Source of the DNA: JBMOGA01 sp049318625 | Lineage (GTDB): Bacteria > Pseudomonadota > Alphaproteobacteria > Rhizobiales > Hyphomicrobiaceae | Direction of reading: 5' to 3' | Assembly (NCBI GenBank): GCA_049318625.1 | Contig: JBMOGA010000001.1 | Location: 62,001 to 126,000, forward strand | Length of the DNA: 64,000 nt | Shown: positions 18,909 to 28,738 of the stretch, one piece after another | Layout of the letters: each line of letters begins with the position of its first letter | Position numbering within the stretch: the first letter of the stretch is position 1 | Made by a program: the position numbers and the translations under genes | The notes under the pieces: model-generated | Database searches by the model: none | What the model was told of the DNA's origin: nothing | The model's input: the letters and a program-made list of their open reading frames with translations, nothing else

Positions 18909-20156
18909 ATGAACATGCAGCTGTCGCGGTCCAAGGACCAGATCAAGATCCTGTTGTTGGAGGGCATCTCTGAGACGGCCGTGGCCATCCTGCGTGGCGC
19001 CGGCTATACCAACGTCGAGCGTCATACCAAAGCGCTCGACGGGCCGTCTCTGCGCAAGGCGCTCGACGGGGTGCGGCTGCTCGGCATCCGATCACGCACC
19101 CAGATCACCGCTGGTGTTCTCGAAGGCAACCGCTCGCTGATCGCGATCGGCTGTTTCTCTGTCGGCACCAATCAGGTCGACCTCAAGATCACGCGCGACA
19201 TGGGCATTCCGGTCTTCAACGCGCCGTTCTCCAACACGCGCTCGGTGGCCGAGCTGACGATTGCCGAGATCGTCATGCTGTTTCGCCGGATCTTCCCCAA
19301 GTCGGTCGCTGCGCATGCCGGCCAGTGGGACAAGTCGGCCGTCGACAGTCATGAGATCCGCGGCAAGACTCTCGGCATCGTCGGCTACGGCAACATCGGC
19401 AGCCAGCTCGCCATGCTCGCCGAGGCGATGGGCATGCGGGTCATCTATTTCGATCAGACCGACAAGTTGCGGCACGGCAATGTCGAGCCGACCGATACGC
19501 TCGACGAGCTGCTGGCGAAGTCCGATGTCATCAGTCTGCACGTGCCGGAAACGCCGGAGACGCAGGGCATGCTGGGCGCCGCCCAGATCGCGATGTGCAA
19601 GCCGGGGGCCTTCATCATCAACAATGCGCGCGGGACGGTCGTCGATCTGGACGCGCTCGCCGCGGCGCTGAAGTCCGGCCACATTCGCGGCGCCGCCATC
19701 GACGTGTTCCCGGTGGAGCCGTCCTCCAACGCCGACAGCTTCGTGTCGCCGCTGCAAGGGCTCGACAACGTCATCCTGACGCCGCACGTCGGCGGCTCGA
19801 CGGAGGAGGCGCAGGAGCGCATCGGCGCGGAAGTCGCGCGCAAGTTCGTGGAGTATTCGGACGTCGGGGCCACGTGGGGCGCGGTGAACTTCCCGCAGGT
19901 TCAGTTGCCGGTGCGGCCGGCCGGCACGCGCTTCATTCAGGTTCAGCGCAATCTGCCGGGCGAGCTCGGCCGGCTCAACGACGTGTTCGCGCGGCGCAAG
20001 ATCAACATCGCGGCGCAGTACTATCAGACGGACGGCGAGGTCGGTTACGTCGTCCTCGATGCCGATGGTGCGGTACCGGACGCCGAGGATGTGCTGGCCG
20101 ATATCCGCCGCAACGGCGGTACGGTCCGCGCCCGGCTTCTCTACCGCGGCGGGTGA
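18909..20156 (+). CDS. serA: D-3-phosphoglycerate dehydrogenase
   Basis: SerA catalyses the first committed step of serine synthesis, oxidising 3-phosphoglycerate with NAD+. The 415-residue length and C-terminal ACT domain (FIQVQRNLPGELGRLNDVFARR) match the short E. coli-like SerA rather than the 530-residue form. Visible motifs include the GYGNIG nucleotide-binding loop, NNARGTVVDLDAL, and the catalytic Glu and His in DVFPVEP and LTPHVGGSTEEAQ. The ACT domain suggests serine feedback inhibition. Start candidates are ATG 18909 and ATG 18915; neither has a strong ribosome site. The gene is convergent with the suf operon tail. Confidence 0.95.
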   Translation: MNMQLSRSKDQIKILLLEGISETAVAILRGAGYTNVERHTKALDGPSLRKALDGVRLLGIRSRTQITAGVLEGNRSLIAIGCFSVGTNQVDLKITRDMGIPVFNAPFSNTRSVAELTIAEIVMLFRRIFPKSVAAHAGQWDKSAVDSHEIRGKTLGIVGYGNIGSQLAMLAEAMGMRVIYFDQTDKLRHGNVEPTDTLDELLAKSDVISLHVPETPETQGMLGAAQIAMCKPGAFIINNARGTVVDLDALAAALKSGHIRGAAIDVFPVEPSSNADSFVSPLQGLDNVILTPHVGGSTEEAQERIGAEVARKFVEYSDVGATWGAVNFPQVQLPVRPAGTRFIQVQRNLPGELGRLNDVFARRKINIAAQYYQTDGEVGYVVLDADGAVPDAEDVLADIRRNGGTVRARLLYRGG

Positions 20157-20166
20157 GGTCCAGCGG

Positions 20167-20733
20167 TCAGAAGGAGCTGCCTGGCTCGCCCAGGAACGCG
20201 ATCTCCTCGGCGGTCGACATCCGGCCCAGGATGGCGTTGCGGTGGGGGAACCGGCCGAAGCGCGCGATGACCGCCCGGTGGGCCTCCGCGTACTGCGTGT
20301 ACCGCTCGTTGTGCAGCTTGCTGATGTAAGCGACGGCGCGAGACTGCTCCTCGCGGCTTTCGGCATGCTCGAACGGCAGGTAGACGAACAGGCGCTGGTC
20401 GCTGGTGAGATGCAGATCCATCCCGTTGCGCAGCGCCCCTTTCGCAAGCTCGAGGGCGAGATGATCGGTTGCGAAGGCGCCGGGCGTGTCCCGGAACATG
20501 TTGCGCGGCAGCTGATCGAAAACCAGGATGGCCGCCAGCACCCGCTCCGGCGAGAGACCGACGCCCGGGGGGACGCGCACCATATTGTCGTACAGGCCGA
20601 CGAAACGGTCACGGATCCGGCGATCGACATCGTCCGACTTCGTGAACCACTCGGTCGGCGTCAGCTCACCGAACCAGAACTGCAGCACCTCGTTGGCCCA
20701 GGCCGGCGGCGAACTGGCCAGCGGGACGGTCAT
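20167..20733 (-). CDS. DUF924 family protein
   Basis: The 188-residue protein is recognisable as DUF924 by VLQFWFGELTPTEWFTK near the start, then VLVFDQLPRNMFRDTPGAFATD, FVYLPFEHAESREEQ and the RFGRFPHRNAILGR end block. The family adopts a TPR-like helical fold; its function is unknown to me. It starts only 7 nt after the sufA stop and runs in the same direction, so it is probably the last gene of the Fe-S cluster operon, which may be a hint but not proof of a related role. It is convergent with serA, 10 bp away. Confidence 0.88.
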   Translation of the reverse strand: MTVPLASSPPAWANEVLQFWFGELTPTEWFTKSDDVDRRIRDRFVGLYDNMVRVPPGVGLSPERVLAAILVFDQLPRNMFRDTPGAFATDHLALELAKGALRNGMDLHLTSDQRLFVYLPFEHAESREEQSRAVAYISKLHNERYTQYAEAHRAVIARFGRFPHRNAILGRMSTAEEIAFLGEPGSSF

Positions 20734-20740
20734 CGCCGCC

Positions 20741-21139
20741 TCATGCGCCCGTGGACTGCAGCTTGTCCTTCGGAGCGGCCACGAGCTCGACGCTCTCCCC
20801 GCATCCGCAGGCGCTCAGCTGGTTCGGATTGTTGAACACGAACTGGCTCGACAGCTTCTCGGTCTTGTAGTCCATCTCGGTCCCGATCAGGTACATGATG
20901 GCCATCGGGTCGATCAGAATGCGCACACCCTTGTCCTCGACGACCTCGTCGAACTTGGAGATGCTGTCGGCCCAGGACATGGTGTACTCCATGCCGGCGC
21001 AGCCGCCCTTCTTGACGCCGACCTTGAGGCCGACGACATCCGGGCGGGCGTCCATGATCTCGCGGACGCGGCGCGCGGCGGCGTCGGTCATGGTCAATAC
21101 TTGAGGCTTCGAGCGGGACGTCGTGGTGGTCATCGTCAT
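20741..21139 (-). CDS. sufA: A-type iron-sulfur cluster carrier
   Basis: The 132-residue protein belongs to the HesB/IscA/SufA family that receives Fe-S clusters from the SufBCD scaffold and passes them to target proteins. The three ligand cysteines are present: Cys47 in KKGGCAGMEY and Cys111 plus Cys113 in SACGCGES. A 12-residue polar Thr and Ser-rich N-terminal extension precedes the conserved core. Two ATGs (21139 and 21133) open the frame; 21139 has AGGACC upstream. It is preceded by sufT (128-nt gap) and followed by the DUF924 gene. Confidence 0.93.
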   Translation of the reverse strand: MTMTTTTSRSKPQVLTMTDAAARRVREIMDARPDVVGLKVGVKKGGCAGMEYTMSWADSISKFDEVVEDKGVRILIDPMAIMYLIGTEMDYKTEKLSSQFVFNNPNQLSACGCGESVELVAAPKDKLQSTGA

Positions 21140-21266
21140 TGCAGGTCCTGGTTCAAGGCCGAGGGTGCGTCGACAAATATAGCGCAGATTTGCCGCTTTG
21201 CGAGACCCCGACCGACCGGGTCGACGGTCGCCCGGCCGAACCCGCGCCGGGCAAGGCCCCGATCAC

Positions 21267-21707
21267 CTAGAACATGTTCAGCGCGAGCTTGGCCTCGTCG
21301 CTCATGCGGTCCTTGTCCCAGGGCGGATCGAACGTCAGTGTCACCTTGGTGGAATTGATGCCGGGGACCGAATTGACGGCGTTCTCGACCCAGATCGGCA
21401 TCTCGCCGGCCACCGGGCAACCGGGCGCGGTCAACGTCATCTCGACGGCGACGTTGCGGTCGTCGTCGACGTCGATCCTGTAGATCAGCCCGAGTTCGTA
21501 GATGTCGGCCGGAATCTCGGGGTCGTAGACCGATTTCAGCGCGGTGACGATGTCGGCCGTGAGCTGCTCGAGTTCCTCGGCCGAGAGCGCGGAGCCCGGA
21601 ACCGGGGTGCCGGTCGCGGGGCGGCTCTGCTCGGCGATGGCCGGCTCGGCCGGGTCCGACCCCTGGCCGACCGTCAACATGTCACGATCCGTCGGCTTCT
21701 CGTCCAT
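21267..21707 (-). CDS. sufT: SufT/MIP18-like Fe-S assembly protein (DUF59)
   Basis: The 146-residue protein has a variable 45-residue N-terminal part followed by a DUF59 domain: VYDPEIPADIYELGLIYRIDV, then MTLTAPGCPVAGEMP with the conserved cysteine, and VTLTFDPPWDKDRMSDEAKLAL. SufT-type proteins help maturation of Fe-S enzymes and are often at the end of suf operons. The ATG at 21707 is preceded by GAGGGTG; the frame remains open to 21722 via a TTG that overlaps sufS and seems less likely. It starts 8 nt after the sufS stop, so co-translation is expected. Confidence 0.92.
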   Translation of the reverse strand: MDEKPTDRDMLTVGQGSDPAEPAIAEQSRPATGTPVPGSALSAEELEQLTADIVTALKSVYDPEIPADIYELGLIYRIDVDDDRNVAVEMTLTAPGCPVAGEMPIWVENAVNSVPGINSTKVTLTFDPPWDKDRMSDEAKLALNMF

Positions 21708-21714
21708 CGCACCC

Positions 21715-22965
21715 TCACGCAAAGAAATCGTGCGCCTTGACCAACGCGGCAGCGAGCGCGTCGACCTCGGCCTTGGTGTTGTAGAGTCCGAACGAAGCCC
21801 GGCACATGGCGTGGACGCCGAAGCGCTCCATCAGCGGCTGCACGCAGTGATGTCCGGCGCGGATCGCCACGCCCGACCGGTCGACGATGGTCGAGATATC
21901 GTGGGGATGCAGCCCTTCCATCGTGAACGAGACGATGCCGCCCTTGCCCGGCGCCGCGCCATGGATCTTGAGCCAGTTCAGCTCGCCGAGGCGGCCCTGG
22001 GCGTAGGTGGTGATGTCGTGGTCGTAGGCCTCGATCGCATCGCGGCCGATCTGCATCATGTAGCGCAGCGCCGCCGCGAGCCCGATCGCCTCGACGATCG
22101 GCGGCGTGCCGGCCTCGAACTTGTTGGGCGTCTGCCCGTAGGTGACGTGCTCCGTCGTCACGCTCTCGATCATCGAGCCACCGCCGAGGAACGGCGGCAG
22201 GGCGTCGAGATGGGCCTTCTTGCCGTAGAGAACGCCGATGCCGGTCGGGCCGTACACCTTGTGACCGGAAAAGGCGTAGAAATCACAGTCGAGATCCTGG
22301 ACGTCGATCTGCAGGTGAACCGCCGCCTGGCAACCGTCGACGAACACGGGAATGCCGCGGGCGTGCGCGATGGCGACGACCTCCTTGATCGGCACCACGG
22401 TGCCGAGCACGTTCGACATGTGAGTGAGCGCGACCATCCGGGTGCGGGGGCCGAGCAGTGCGGTGAACGCGTCCAGATCGAACGCGCCGGCATCGTCGAC
22501 CGGCGCCCACTTCAGGACAGCGCCGTAGCGCTCGCGCAGGAAGTGCCACGGCACGATGTTCGAGTGGTGCTCCATGATCGACAGGACGATCTCGTCGCCC
22601 TCCTCGATGCGGCCAGCACCCCAGGCCTGGGCCACCAGATTGACGGCCTCGGTGGCGTTCTTGGTGAAGACGATCTCCTCGGCGAGCGGGGCATTCAGAA
22701 AGCGCCGCGTGATCTCGCGGGCCTCCTCGTACCGCTGGGTCGCCGCGTTGGAGAGGTAATGGATGCCGCGGTGGACATTCGCGTATTCGAACCGCATCGC
22801 ATGGTCCATCGCCTCGATGACCTGACGCGGCTTCTGGGCCGACGCCGCGCTGTCGAGATAGACGAGCGGCTTCCCATAGATGTCGCGGAACAGGATGGGG
22901 AAATCCGCGCGGATGCGGTCCACGTCGTAGCCGGCGACGGGCGTCACGGTGGCGGAGCGTGGCAT
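21715..22965 (-). CDS. sufS: Class II cysteine desulfurase SufS
   Basis: SufS removes sulfur from L-cysteine as a persulfide for SufBCD. The 416-residue PLP enzyme has YLDSAASAQKP, TKNATEAVNLVA, MEHHSN, VDGCQA, the PLP lysine Lys236 in SGHKVYGPTG, and the catalytic Cys374 in RAGHHCVQP on the longer loop typical of class II enzymes. The ATG at 22965 has a strong ACAGGAGTC ribosome site; an ATG at 22983 overlapping the sufD stop is an alternative with no site of its own. No SufE or SufU activator is encoded nearby, so its sulfur acceptor must be supplied from elsewhere. Confidence 0.96.
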   Translation of the reverse strand: MPRSATVTPVAGYDVDRIRADFPILFRDIYGKPLVYLDSAASAQKPRQVIEAMDHAMRFEYANVHRGIHYLSNAATQRYEEAREITRRFLNAPLAEEIVFTKNATEAVNLVAQAWGAGRIEEGDEIVLSIMEHHSNIVPWHFLRERYGAVLKWAPVDDAGAFDLDAFTALLGPRTRMVALTHMSNVLGTVVPIKEVVAIAHARGIPVFVDGCQAAVHLQIDVQDLDCDFYAFSGHKVYGPTGIGVLYGKKAHLDALPPFLGGGSMIESVTTEHVTYGQTPNKFEAGTPPIVEAIGLAAALRYMMQIGRDAIEAYDHDITTYAQGRLGELNWLKIHGAAPGKGGIVSFTMEGLHPHDISTIVDRSGVAIRAGHHCVQPLMERFGVHAMCRASFGLYNTKAEVDALAAALVKAHDFFA

Positions 22966-22982
22966 GGTCGACTCCTGTCTCA

Positions 22983-24308
22983 TCAGCCGGCCGCGCGCAG
23001 CCAGCGCCTGGCCGATGCCATCAACGCCTCGCGCAGCGGCGCGTCTTCGACACGGTCGATGGCCTCGCCGATGAAGCTTTCCGTCAGCAGCGCACGGGCC
23101 TCGGCCTCGGGGATGCCGCGGGCCCGGCAATAGAAGACGAGATCCGGATCGAGCTGGGCCGAGGTCGAGCCGTGGCCGCAGGCGACGTCGTCGGCATAGA
23201 TCTCGAGCTCAGGCTTGGAATCGAACTCGGCGTTCTCCGACAGCATCAGCGCCTGTGCCATCTGCTTGCCGTCGGTCTTCTGTGCCTTCTGGCGGACGAC
23301 GATCTTGCCCTGGAACACGCCGCGCGCCGCGCCGTCGAGCACGCCCTTGAACAACTCCCGGCTTTCGCACCCGGGCTCGGCGTGATCGACCACGAGCGTC
23401 GTGTCGATGTGCTCCGAGCCGCGCGCCATGAAGGCTCCGGACAGATCGAGTTTGGCGCCCGAGCCCTGGAACAGAACGAACATCTGGTTGCGGGCCAGCC
23501 CAGGGCTTTCCGTGAACTGGAAGCCGCGGTAGGCCGTTCCGGCCCCAAGGCTGATGATCCAGGTTGCCAGATGGGTATCGTGACCCGCCATCAGCGCCTT
23601 GACGTGCGTGACGGCCGCCCCGTCGCCGACCGCGATGTCGGTGAGCGTATTGCTCTGCCCGCCAGCCGCGCCCTCGAGCTTGACGAAGGCCTCGCAGACG
23701 GTCACGTGAGCGCCCGCGCCGATGCTGAGGACATTGCGGGTGGTGACCATGCGCTGGCCCGAGCCGGCTCCAGCGAACACCAGCAACAAGGGCCGAACCG
23801 CCTGGACACCTTCGGCGACCCGCACGATGGCGCCATCTGTCATGTAGGCCGTGTTGAGTTGCGCCAAGGCGTCCGAGGCCCCCGCGATATGGGTCAGACG
23901 CTCGGCCACCTTGTGCGGCGCCTCGGTCAACGTCGCGCCGAGCGGCTTGACGTCGATGCCCTGGACCGGCGCGATCCGCGACAGTTCCGGGCGGTAGCGC
24001 CCGTTGACGAATACCACCCGATCCGCCTCGACACCGGCGAGCGAGCCAAGCGCCGCATCCAGATCCGCCGCGGTGACCGCCGTCTCGTCCTGCACCGCCG
24101 GCGGCGGGACGTCCTTGAACGCCGTGCGCAGGTCGGAATACTTGAACTCCTCGATGCGACGATGGGGCAGCCCCAGACCGCCGAAAGCGAGGATCGCCGC
24201 CTTGCGCGCCTCCACCACAGCGGGACCGCCCGGCAGGCGCGCCGCAACCGACTCGAACTGATCGGTATAGGCCTGCTCCGCCTTCGTTCTCATCACTGCC
24301 ACGGCCAT
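22983..24308 (-). CDS. sufD: Fe-S assembly scaffold subunit SufD
   Basis: The 441-residue SufD pairs with SufB and the SufC ATPase to build Fe-S clusters. The N-terminal helical part (LPHRRIEEFKYSDLR) is followed by the beta-helix core, with ARNQMFVLFQGSGAKLDLSGAFM and HIDTTLVVDHAEPGCES. The C-terminal SufD block SKPELEIYADDVACGHGSTSAQLD contains the conserved Cys-Gly-His, and an FYCRARGIPEAEARALL end follows. ATG 24308 is preceded by GAGAGAG. The gene follows sufC after 94 nt containing a strong hairpin, and its stop overlaps the alternative sufS start. Confidence 0.95.
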   Translation of the reverse strand: MAVAVMRTKAEQAYTDQFESVAARLPGGPAVVEARKAAILAFGGLGLPHRRIEEFKYSDLRTAFKDVPPPAVQDETAVTAADLDAALGSLAGVEADRVVFVNGRYRPELSRIAPVQGIDVKPLGATLTEAPHKVAERLTHIAGASDALAQLNTAYMTDGAIVRVAEGVQAVRPLLLVFAGAGSGQRMVTTRNVLSIGAGAHVTVCEAFVKLEGAAGGQSNTLTDIAVGDGAAVTHVKALMAGHDTHLATWIISLGAGTAYRGFQFTESPGLARNQMFVLFQGSGAKLDLSGAFMARGSEHIDTTLVVDHAEPGCESRELFKGVLDGAARGVFQGKIVVRQKAQKTDGKQMAQALMLSENAEFDSKPELEIYADDVACGHGSTSAQLDPDLVFYCRARGIPEAEARALLTESFIGEAIDRVEDAPLREALMASARRWLRAAG

Positions 24309-24351
24309 CTCTCTCTCGTTTCTCGAATCCGGCGCTATCGGCCGGTGGGTC

Positions 24352-24377
24352 GCCCGGACCGCTTGCGCGATCCGGGC
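24352..24377 (-). other. Stable GNRA-capped hairpin in the sufC-sufD spacer
   Basis: The minus-strand RNA forms an 11-bp stem (GCCCGGAUCGC with GCGGUCCGGGC, one U-G pair) closed by the tetraloop GCAA, a GNRA loop. It lies 26 nt after the sufC stop and 44 nt before the sufD start. No T-run follows, so it is unlikely to terminate; stabilising the upstream message or tuning relative protein levels is more plausible. Confidence 0.55.
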
Positions 24378-24402
24378 AGTCTCAAGTCGTCTGCGGACCC
24401 GC

Positions 24403-25158
24403 TCAGGCCGCCTTGCCCTGGAACTCCGCATAGCCCGAACTCTCGAGCTCGAGCGCCAGTTCCTTGCCGCCGGATTTCTGGATCTTGCCGTGGGCGAGCA
24501 CGTGCACGCGGTCCGGAACGATGTGTTCGAGAAGCCGCTGATAGTGGGTGATGACGAGCATCGCGCGGTCGGGCGCGCGCAATGCGTTGACACCGTCGGC
24601 GACCACCTTGAGTGCATCGATGTCGAGACCCGAGTCCGTCTCGTCGAGCACGCACAACGTCGGCTGCAGCATCGCCATCTGCAGGATCTCGGAGCGCTTC
24701 TTCTCGCCGCCCGAGAACCCGACGTTGACGGGTCGCTTCAGCATTTCGATATCGATATTCAGCTTTGCGCCCTGCTCCTTGACGACGCGCATGAAATCCG
24801 CGGTCGTCAACTCCGGCTGGCCGCGCTTCTTGCGCAGTGAATTGGCGGCGGTGCGCAGGAACGTCAGGCCAGCGACGCCGGGAATCTCCATCGGGTACTG
24901 GAAGGCCAGGAACACGCCCTTTGCGGCACGTTCGTCCGGTTCCATCTCCAGAAGGCTTTCGCCGTTCCACAGTATATCACCGCCGGTGACCTCGTAGTTG
25001 TCACGGCCGGCAAGCACATAGGCGAGCGTCGACTTGCCGGAGCCATTTGGCCCCATGATCGCATGCACCTCGCCCTTCGGGATCGTGAGGGACAAGCCCT
25101 TGATGATCGGCTTGTCCTCGTCGGCGAGCTTGACGTGCAGGTCCTTGATTTCAAGCAT
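24403..25158 (-). CDS. sufC: Fe-S assembly ATPase SufC
   Basis: SufC is the ABC-type ATPase of the SufBCD complex; it is cytoplasmic and not a transporter. The 251 residues have Walker A GPNGSGKST (36-44), a Q-loop in FQYPMEIPGV, the SufC-specific signature FSGGEKKR (148-155), and Walker B with the D-loop LDETDSGLD (171-179). The His switch is in VITHYQRLLEH. ATG 25158 overlaps the end of the preceding small gene by 8 nt, which contributes the ribosome-binding region. Length and motifs are fully normal. Confidence 0.97.
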   Translation of the reverse strand: MLEIKDLHVKLADEDKPIIKGLSLTIPKGEVHAIMGPNGSGKSTLAYVLAGRDNYEVTGGDILWNGESLLEMEPDERAAKGVFLAFQYPMEIPGVAGLTFLRTAANSLRKKRGQPELTTADFMRVVKEQGAKLNIDIEMLKRPVNVGFSGGEKKRSEILQMAMLQPTLCVLDETDSGLDIDALKVVADGVNALRAPDRAMLVITHYQRLLEHIVPDRVHVLAHGKIQKSGGKELALELESSGYAEFQGKAA

Positions 25159-25432
25159 TCATCTGTTCCTGTGAGTGACCTCGGTGCGAACCACCCTGGG
25201 CTTTTGCCTGCCACAGGCGGTCGAAGGCATCGCAGGCCATCTGCTCGGCCGCCGCGTGGCGGGCCTTCGCCGATTGTGCCGAGGTCTGGAGCAGATCGAG
25301 CTCCGCACCGGCAGCCTGCTTCTTCACGTTCTCGAGGGCGCGATCCGCCTCCATCAGTCGTCCGCGAGCCTCATCGGCCAGCGTCTCAGCCTTCAGCCAC
25401 GCCTGCTCGAGCCGCGAAATTTCCCGTTCCAT
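25151..25432 (-). CDS. Small coiled-coil protein encoded inside the suf operon
   Basis: I do not recognise this 93-residue protein. From MEREISRLEQAWLKAETLADEA it is almost wholly helical and charged, with heptad-like spacing of Leu and Ala (LMEADRALENVKKQAAGAELDLLQ). This predicts a coiled coil of about 75 residues and a disordered His and Gln-containing tail. The start at ATG 25432 has an excellent GGAGGAACGAA ribosome site. The stop lies 8 nt inside sufC, giving translational coupling. A bona fide gene seems certain from these features; a role linked to SufB or SufC is only inferred from position. Confidence 0.75.
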   Translation of the reverse strand: MEREISRLEQAWLKAETLADEARGRLMEADRALENVKKQAAGAELDLLQTSAQSAKARHAAAEQMACDAFDRLWQAKAQGGSHRGHSQEQMNA

Positions 25433-25623
25433 TTCGTTCCTCCAACGCGGTGCCGGCATCTTCCCGGTGCCAGTCACCGCTTACCGACCTACCCCACAAC
25501 CAGCCGAGGTGCCTTTCGCCATCTCTTCGACCGGCCGTCCAGATTTCACCGGTTGTCACACTTCGGCATCCGGCAACCCGGGACGTTACTCCTCCTCGCC
25601 ACGCTCGGCGAGATGAGAAAGCG

Positions 25624-27093
<1,470 letters not shown>

Positions 27094-27128
27094 CCCATTC
27101 TCCCACTCGCCACGACGGGCGACAAACC

Positions 27129-28277
27129 TCAGGCGACCGCGCGCCGGGACGCGACGGAGGTCGCGATCCCTTCCCACGCAGACAAGAACGATTCCAAATC
27201 GGCTTCGGATGACTTCCACCCGAAACTCAATCGGATGGCACTACGGGCCAACTCACGACCAAGGCCCATGGCGGTCAGCACCGCGCTGGCACCGACCTTG
27301 CCAGACGAGCACGCGGCACCGGCACTGACGGCGACGCCGGCCAGATCGAGCTTGATCACCAGCGTCTCCGCGCTCTGGCCCGGCCACGCCAGACACGACG
27401 TATTGGGCAAGCGCGGCGCGGCAGATCCGATGATCGCGACTTGCGGCGTCAACCGAAGGACCTCGCCCTCCAGCCGATCGCGCAGAGGGGTGAGCCGATC
27501 GGCCTGATCGCGCTCGCACCGCGCGGCTTCGGCAGCGGCCGCGAAGCCCGCGATGCCGATCACGTTCTCGGTTCCGGCCCGGCGGCGCCGCTCCTGCCCA
27601 CCACCGACAAGGAACGGGGGCAGCCGCGTGCCGTCGCGCACCACCAGGGCACCGATGCCCTTGGGGCCGCCGAGCTTGTGGGCCGTCAGGCTCAGAAGGT
27701 CGACGCCGAGTTCGCTCAGCACGACCGGCAGACGGCCCGCCGCCTGGACCGCATCCGTGTGCACGATCGCGCCGTGGGCCCTCGCCAGCGCCGCAGCGGC
27801 GGCGACGGGCTGGATGACGCCCGTCTCGTTGTTCGCCACCTGCAGCGTGAGCAGTATCTTGCGGCCTTGGCCAGCCCTGGCCGCCAAGGCTGCCTCGAGT
27901 GCCGCCAGATCGGCCGTGCCGTCCGGCGAAACAGGCAATCCGACGATCTCGGCACCCGAAGCCCGCGCCGGCGCCAGCACAGAATCGTGCTCGATGCCGG
28001 CCATGACGATCGAATCCCATCCGGCCGACATGATCGCCGCGTTGGCCTCGGTGGCCCCGCTGGTGAACACGACCTCGGACGCCTCTGCGCCCACCAAGGC
28101 AGCGACCGTCTCGCGGGCGGCTTCGACCAGACCGCGGGCCCGGCGCCCCTCGTCATGCACCGACGACGGGTTGCCGAAGACCTCCATGGCCGCGCCCATC
28201 GCCGTCACCGCTTGGGGCCGCAGTGGCGCCGTCGCGTTGAAGTCGAGATAGGCCCGCGTGGCGCGGCGGAGCATCAT
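27129..28277 (-). CDS. NifS/IscS-like class I cysteine desulfurase
   Basis: This is a second PLP cysteine desulfurase of the operon, 382 residues. It has YLDFNATAPLRP, FTSGATEANAAI, IEHDSVL, NNETGVIQP, the PLP lysine Lys201 in TAHKLGGPKG, and Cys323 in SAGAACSSGKVGAS. The catalytic-loop sequence CSSG and the overall type are IscS/NifS-like, in contrast to the class II SufS downstream. ATG 28277 overlaps the iscR stop. Alphaproteobacterial suf operons that I recall often carry such an iscS-like gene directly behind iscR. Which of the two enzymes supplies SufBCD cannot be told from sequence. Confidence 0.92.
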   Translation of the reverse strand: MMLRRATRAYLDFNATAPLRPQAVTAMGAAMEVFGNPSSVHDEGRRARGLVEAARETVAALVGAEASEVVFTSGATEANAAIMSAGWDSIVMAGIEHDSVLAPARASGAEIVGLPVSPDGTADLAALEAALAARAGQGRKILLTLQVANNETGVIQPVAAAAALARAHGAIVHTDAVQAAGRLPVVLSELGVDLLSLTAHKLGGPKGIGALVVRDGTRLPPFLVGGGQERRRRAGTENVIGIAGFAAAAEAARCERDQADRLTPLRDRLEGEVLRLTPQVAIIGSAAPRLPNTSCLAWPGQSAETLVIKLDLAGVAVSAGAACSSGKVGASAVLTAMGLGRELARSAIRLSFGWKSSEADLESFLSAWEGIATSVASRRAVA

Positions 28278-28738
28278 GGCGCTATCGCCGCGTGATCGAC
28301 GTCGACGCGCACGGGCGGGGGCGGCGGCGGCACATCACCCGCGAGCACCTGCGCCAGCGTCACGCCCGACAGGAAATGGCGAATGTGACCGCCCAGCGCG
28401 TGCCAGAGGCCGTGGGTCAGGCACTTGTCGGGACCGAGGCAGCCGACGCCCTCCTCGCCCATGCAGCGGGTCATTCTGGTCTCTTCCTCGACCGCCTGCA
28501 TGATGGCGGCGATGGAGATCTCGTTTGCTGGCCGGCCCAGATGATAGCCACCCGAGCGGCCGCGCGAACTGCCGACGAGGCCGGCGCGGCGCAGGCGCAG
28601 GAAAATCTGCTCGAGATAGGCAACCGACAGGCTCTGACGCTCTGCGATCGCCGACAGCGGCACGGCCTGGGGGCCGTCGTGCCTCGCAAGGTCGGCCATC
28701 GCCATCACGGCGTAGCGCCCGCGTGTGTTCAGTTCCAC
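28274..28738 (-). CDS. iscR: Rrf2-family Fe-S cluster-responsive regulator IscR
   Basis: IscR senses cellular Fe-S status through a bound [2Fe-2S] cluster and represses Fe-S assembly genes. The 154-residue protein opens MELNTRGRYAVMAMADLARHD and has the winged-helix block ERQSLSVAYLEQIFLRLRRAGLV. The cluster ligands are clear: Cys92, Cys100, Cys106 and His109 in CMGEEGVGCLGPDKCLTHGLW; the first spacing is seven residues rather than the five of E. coli. GTG 28738 is chosen because GGGAGGATACC precedes it and the Rrf2 consensus begins there. The tail is proline-rich (PPPPPPVRVD). It heads the Fe-S operon and probably represses its own promoter. Confidence 0.95.
   Translation of the reverse strand: MELNTRGRYAVMAMADLARHDGPQAVPLSAIAERQSLSVAYLEQIFLRLRRAGLVGSSRGRSGGYHLGRPANEISIAAIMQAVEEETRMTRCMGEEGVGCLGPDKCLTHGLWHALGGHIRHFLSGVTLAQVLAGDVPPPPPPVRVDVDHAAIAP

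Noticed and set aside
25433..25623. Missing gene in the sufB-coiled-coil spacer
   Set aside because: The 191-bp spacer has only a short hairpin and no frame with a start and ribosome site.
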